Of a stretch of 14,111 bases of DNA, positions 13,809 to 14,111 are shown one piece after another. The position numbers were made by a program, and so were the translations under genes. Under the pieces are notes generated by a model. The model was not told where the DNA came from. It was given only the letters and a program-made list of their open reading frames with translations, and searched no databases. Origin of the DNA: Sulfitobacter sp. (GTDB lineage Bacteria; Pseudomonadota; Alphaproteobacteria; Rhodobacterales; Rhodobacteraceae); NCBI GenBank assembly GCA_024636395.1, contig JAGXHD010000162.1:1-14111 (forward strand), read 5' to 3'. Within the stretch, counting starts at the first letter, position 1; every line of letters starts with the position of its first letter.

Positions 13809-14111
13809 TTACTTCAAAACATATGGTTGCGTCATCCAGCTGCGCAGCGCTGCGGTGGCCTCGTCGGGCTGCTCCAGTGTCGGCAAGTGACCAGAATTCT
13901 CCAGAACACACAGGCGCGCGTAGGGAATAAGCTCCGCCATGAACTCGTGCCGTTTGACTGGCGCAATCTGATCATATGCGCCGCACATGATCAGTGTCGG
14001 TACCTTACAGCGCCGCAGTGTGGCCTGCTGGTCCTTTCGGCGCTGCATCGCGCGCGATTGCCGGATATAAATCTCCGGCCCCAGCGTGCGGGCCATCTCC
14101 ATCACCAGATC
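13809..14111 (-). CDS. alpha/beta fold hydrolase, C-terminal part (5' end outside window)
   Basis: The frame is open to the right edge (upstream codons GAT CTG precede a GTG at 14105), so about 100 C-terminal residues are seen. They carry the late part of an alpha/beta hydrolase: VPTLIMCGAYDQIAPVKRHE with the acid residue in the AYD loop, then VLENSGHLPTLEQPDEA with the catalytic His. The nucleophile elbow is outside the window. The Q-P-D-E after the His is typical of small esterase/lactonase-like members (such as 3-oxoadipate enol-lactonase relatives), but the substrate cannot be told. It converges on the DUF6151 gene with only 18 bp between stops and no clear terminator. Confidence 0.85.
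   Translation of the reverse strand, partial: DLVMEMARTLGPEIYIRQSRAMQRRKDQQATLRRCKVPTLIMCGAYDQIAPVKRHEFMAELIPYARLCVLENSGHLPTLEQPDEATAALRSWMTQPYVLK

Overview
The window looks like chromosomal DNA of a GC-rich alphaproteobacterium. The best fit is the order Rhodobacterales, probably the Roseobacter group. Two things point there: the gene order phaZ / phaC-phaP-phaR (phaZ divergent from the rest), and an amino-acid-type ABC transporter next to two glutamine-synthetase-like genes and a PuuB-like oxidase. This placement comes from family knowledge, not from a database search. No rRNA, tRNA, CRISPR array, insertion sequence or prophage gene was seen.

Left part (1-8611, all plus strand). The window opens in the 3' part of a TerB-like gene. 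A four-gene polar-amino-acid ABC importer follows: ATPase (GTG start at 500), periplasmic binding protein (1308), and two permeases (annotated 2223, and 3023). A strong hairpin lies between the binding protein and the first permease. After a 98-bp gap holding a TATAAT box and a 12-bp palindrome comes a tightly packed catabolic operon: glutamine-synthetase-like enzyme 1, class I glutamine amidotransferase, glutamine-synthetase-like enzyme 2 and a gamma-glutamylputrescine-oxidase-like flavoenzyme. Gaps are 3 nt or 1-nt overlaps. The simplest reading is uptake of an amino compound, gamma-glutamylation of its amine, FAD-dependent oxidation of the adduct and removal of the glutamyl group, as in the Puu pathway. 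PuuC- and PuuE-type genes and a dedicated regulator are not in the window.

Middle and right part (8677-13217). This is a polyhydroxybutyrate (PHB) locus. On the minus strand, reading leftwards, are phaC (class I PHA synthase), phaP (phasin) and phaR (PHA-responsive repressor). On the plus strand, divergent from phaC, is phaZ (intracellular PHB depolymerase), followed after 3 nt by a Cys-rich DUF6151/GFA-like protein. Two exact copies of CTGC-N3-GCAG, the motif reported for Rhodobacter PhaR, sit in the phaP promoter and in the phaR leader. phaP and phaR are separated by a strong intrinsic terminator. The window ends in the C-terminal part of a minus-strand alpha/beta hydrolase.

Most genes belong to known families. 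I found no clearly new system. The points most worth a second look are the mixed transporter/Puu-like module with two divergent GS-like enzymes, the first permease whose coding signal starts upstream of any usual start codon, the operator-like palindrome before the GS operon, and the PhaR-box architecture.
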